A model generated the notes under the pieces. The model saw only the letters and a list, made by a program, of their open reading frames with translations. It was not told the DNA's origin and did no database searches. A program made the position numbers and the translations under genes. Below are positions 6,565 to 7,144 of a DNA stretch of 7,144 nt, in pieces; positions within the stretch are counted from its first letter, which is position 1; each line of letters opens with the position of its first letter. The stretch covers positions 1 to 7,144 of the forward strand of contig DBLC01000121.1 of the NCBI GenBank assembly GCA_002297935.1, written 5' to 3'. The stretch comes from Dialister sp. UBA734 (GTDB lineage Bacteria; Bacillota; Negativicutes; Veillonellales; Dialisteraceae).

Positions 6565-6642
6565 ATGAGTGTCAAATAAAACCATGAAATTGAAAAGCCC
6601 AGGGGGTATGGATAATGTATCTATAATCCTTGGGCTTTTTTT
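6565..6642. repeat. Degenerate copy of the IS66-type end and terminator module
   Basis: This segment aligns with 6691-6767. Both contain GTCAAATAAAACCATG, then an A/G-AATTGAAAA run, then a stem-loop with the loop-side bases AATGTATCTATA. At the outer edge it reads ATGAGT where the other copy reads GTAAGC, three differences that are all transitions. It is best read as a decayed end of a related element, 18 bp after the adhesin stop. Confidence 0.55.
6593..6642 (+). terminator. Intrinsic terminator of the adhesin gene
   Basis: AGCCCAGGGG from 6596 pairs with TCCTTGGGCT ending at 6636 (with G-U pairs), and the stem extends towards an AATGTAT loop. Seven T follow the final C (6636-6642). It is 46 bp after the adhesin stop and lies within the degenerate repeat, so the host gene appears to use a terminator that came with the mobile-element end. 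Confidence 0.8.
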
Positions 6643-6717
6643 ATGTATGATCTTTTTGGTGCTCATGTTCCGAAATGCAATTCTTTTTTCGTAAGCGTCA
6701 AATAAAACCATGGAATT

Positions 6718-6766
6718 GAAAAAGCCTAAGGACTATAGTAATGTATCTATAGCTCTTGAGCTTTTT
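6718..6766. terminator. Bidirectional terminator at the IS66 end
   Basis: AGCCTAAGGACTATAG (6723-6738) pairs with CTATAGCTCTTGAGCT (6747-6762) with two mismatches around an eight-base loop. An A run (6719-6723) and a T run (6762-6766) flank it, so it can end the transposase transcript from the right and shield the element from readthrough of the adhesin gene from the left. Confidence 0.7.
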
Positions 6767-6767
6767 C

Positions 6768-7144
6768 TCATTTGCAGAGTTTCTGCACCGCTGGATTCCA
6801 GGGCATGTATTTGTCTAAAACATCCACATGAGTGGGATGCTCTTCTTTGGGTAGTTCTTTGAAAATGTAATTTAAATATTTTTCAACGTTGAGACCACTA
6901 GCTTTACATGTCTCTATAATGCTATAGACTTTAGCACTGGCATCTGCCCCCTTGGGGCTCCCGGAAAAGAGCCAGTTCTTTCTGCCTACAGTAAATGGAC
7001 GTATGCTATTCTCAGCCAGATTATTGGATATAGCACACTTACCATCATTCAGATATGTTTCGAGCATCTCTCGATTGGTCAATGCATAGTTCAGTGCGGT
7101 ACTGATCTTGGATTTTGGAAGGACTTTGTAACGGCTTTCTTCTG
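6768..7144 (-). CDS. IS66-family transposase (TnpC type), C-terminal part
   Basis: The frame stops at 6768 (TGA) and stays open to the window edge, so the gene is cut by the boundary; a TTG at 7080-7082 is only an internal leucine. About 124 residues are visible. They hold the end of the DDE transposase domain: the line LPKSKISTALNYAL, then YLNDGKCAISNNLAENSIRP, in which the Glu of NNLAE (codon 7011-7013) is the third acidic catalytic residue in this family, then GRKNWLFSGSPKGA and the helix YSIIETCKASGLN. The final 30 residues with YIFKELP and YMPWN match the short IS66 C-terminal domain (ending YLPW or similar). No frameshift or stop is seen in this part, so the copy could be active. Confidence 0.9.
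   Translation of the reverse strand, partial: EESRYKVLPKSKISTALNYALTNREMLETYLNDGKCAISNNLAENSIRPFTVGRKNWLFSGSPKGADASAKVYSIIETCKASGLNVEKYLNYIFKELPKEEHPTHVDVLDKYMPWNPAVQKLCK

Larger units (their letters stand above)
6691..7144 (-). mobile_element. IS66-family insertion sequence, partial
   Basis: The element's transposase-3' end is placed at 6691 because the DNA there reads GTAAGCGTCA, and IS66-family inverted repeats characteristically begin GTAA, often GTAAGCG. The transposase reading frame runs towards this end and stops 77 bp inside it. The other end, the accessory orfs (tnpA and tnpB in many IS66 elements) and one side of the target duplication lie outside the window, so an 8-bp duplication (expected at 6683-6690) cannot be tested here. 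Confidence 0.65.

Noticed and set aside
6112..6711. Minus-strand 199-codon open frame
   Set aside because: It crosses the adhesin anchor in antisense, the terminator and the IS end; no motif or ribosome binding site.

Overview
The window looks like chromosome of a diderm Firmicute (Negativicutes, for example an Acidaminococcus-, Phascolarctobacterium-, Megasphaera- or Dialister-like gut anaerobe). The evidence is Firmicute-style AAGGAG/GGAGG ribosome binding sites together with a protein that carries a YadA-type outer-membrane anchor. The order is an inference; nothing here (rRNA, marker gene) fixes genus or species.

Layout: (1) positions 1-168 are a leader with a Fur-box-like palindrome and a second inverted repeat just before the first ribosome binding site. 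(2) 169-2797 is a two-gene cluster on the + strand: a carboxypeptidase-G2-like M20 metallopeptidase and a YfcC/DcuC-family membrane transporter, 43 bp apart, with a five-copy GTTAACC heptamer repeat running across the peptidase stop codon. Uptake of a peptide- or acyl-amino-acid-like compound followed by cytoplasmic hydrolysis is the simplest joint role. Two stem-loop terminators follow. (3) 3151-4077 is a lone nucleotide-sugar epimerase of the GalE-like extended SDR family, with an extended -10 promoter in front of it. (4) 4288-6546 encodes a 752-residue surface protein with its own promoter and a structured 5' leader. (5) From 6565 to the end there are two copies of an IS66-type end/terminator module and the 3' part of an IS66 transposase on the - strand, which runs off the window.

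The most interesting object is the surface protein. A signal peptide is followed by a Pmp-like FxxN/GGA beta-helix passenger, an autotransporter-like repeat region, a heptad stalk with asparagine core layers, a YadA-type trimeric anchor, and then an unusual coiled coil of about 45 residues after the last barrel strand. The gene has a run of seven G in its signal-peptide codons; a one-base change either way would stop translation within about 17 codons, so it is a candidate phase-variable adhesin. Its leader can be drawn as two interlocking hairpins. An IS66 element lies directly downstream.
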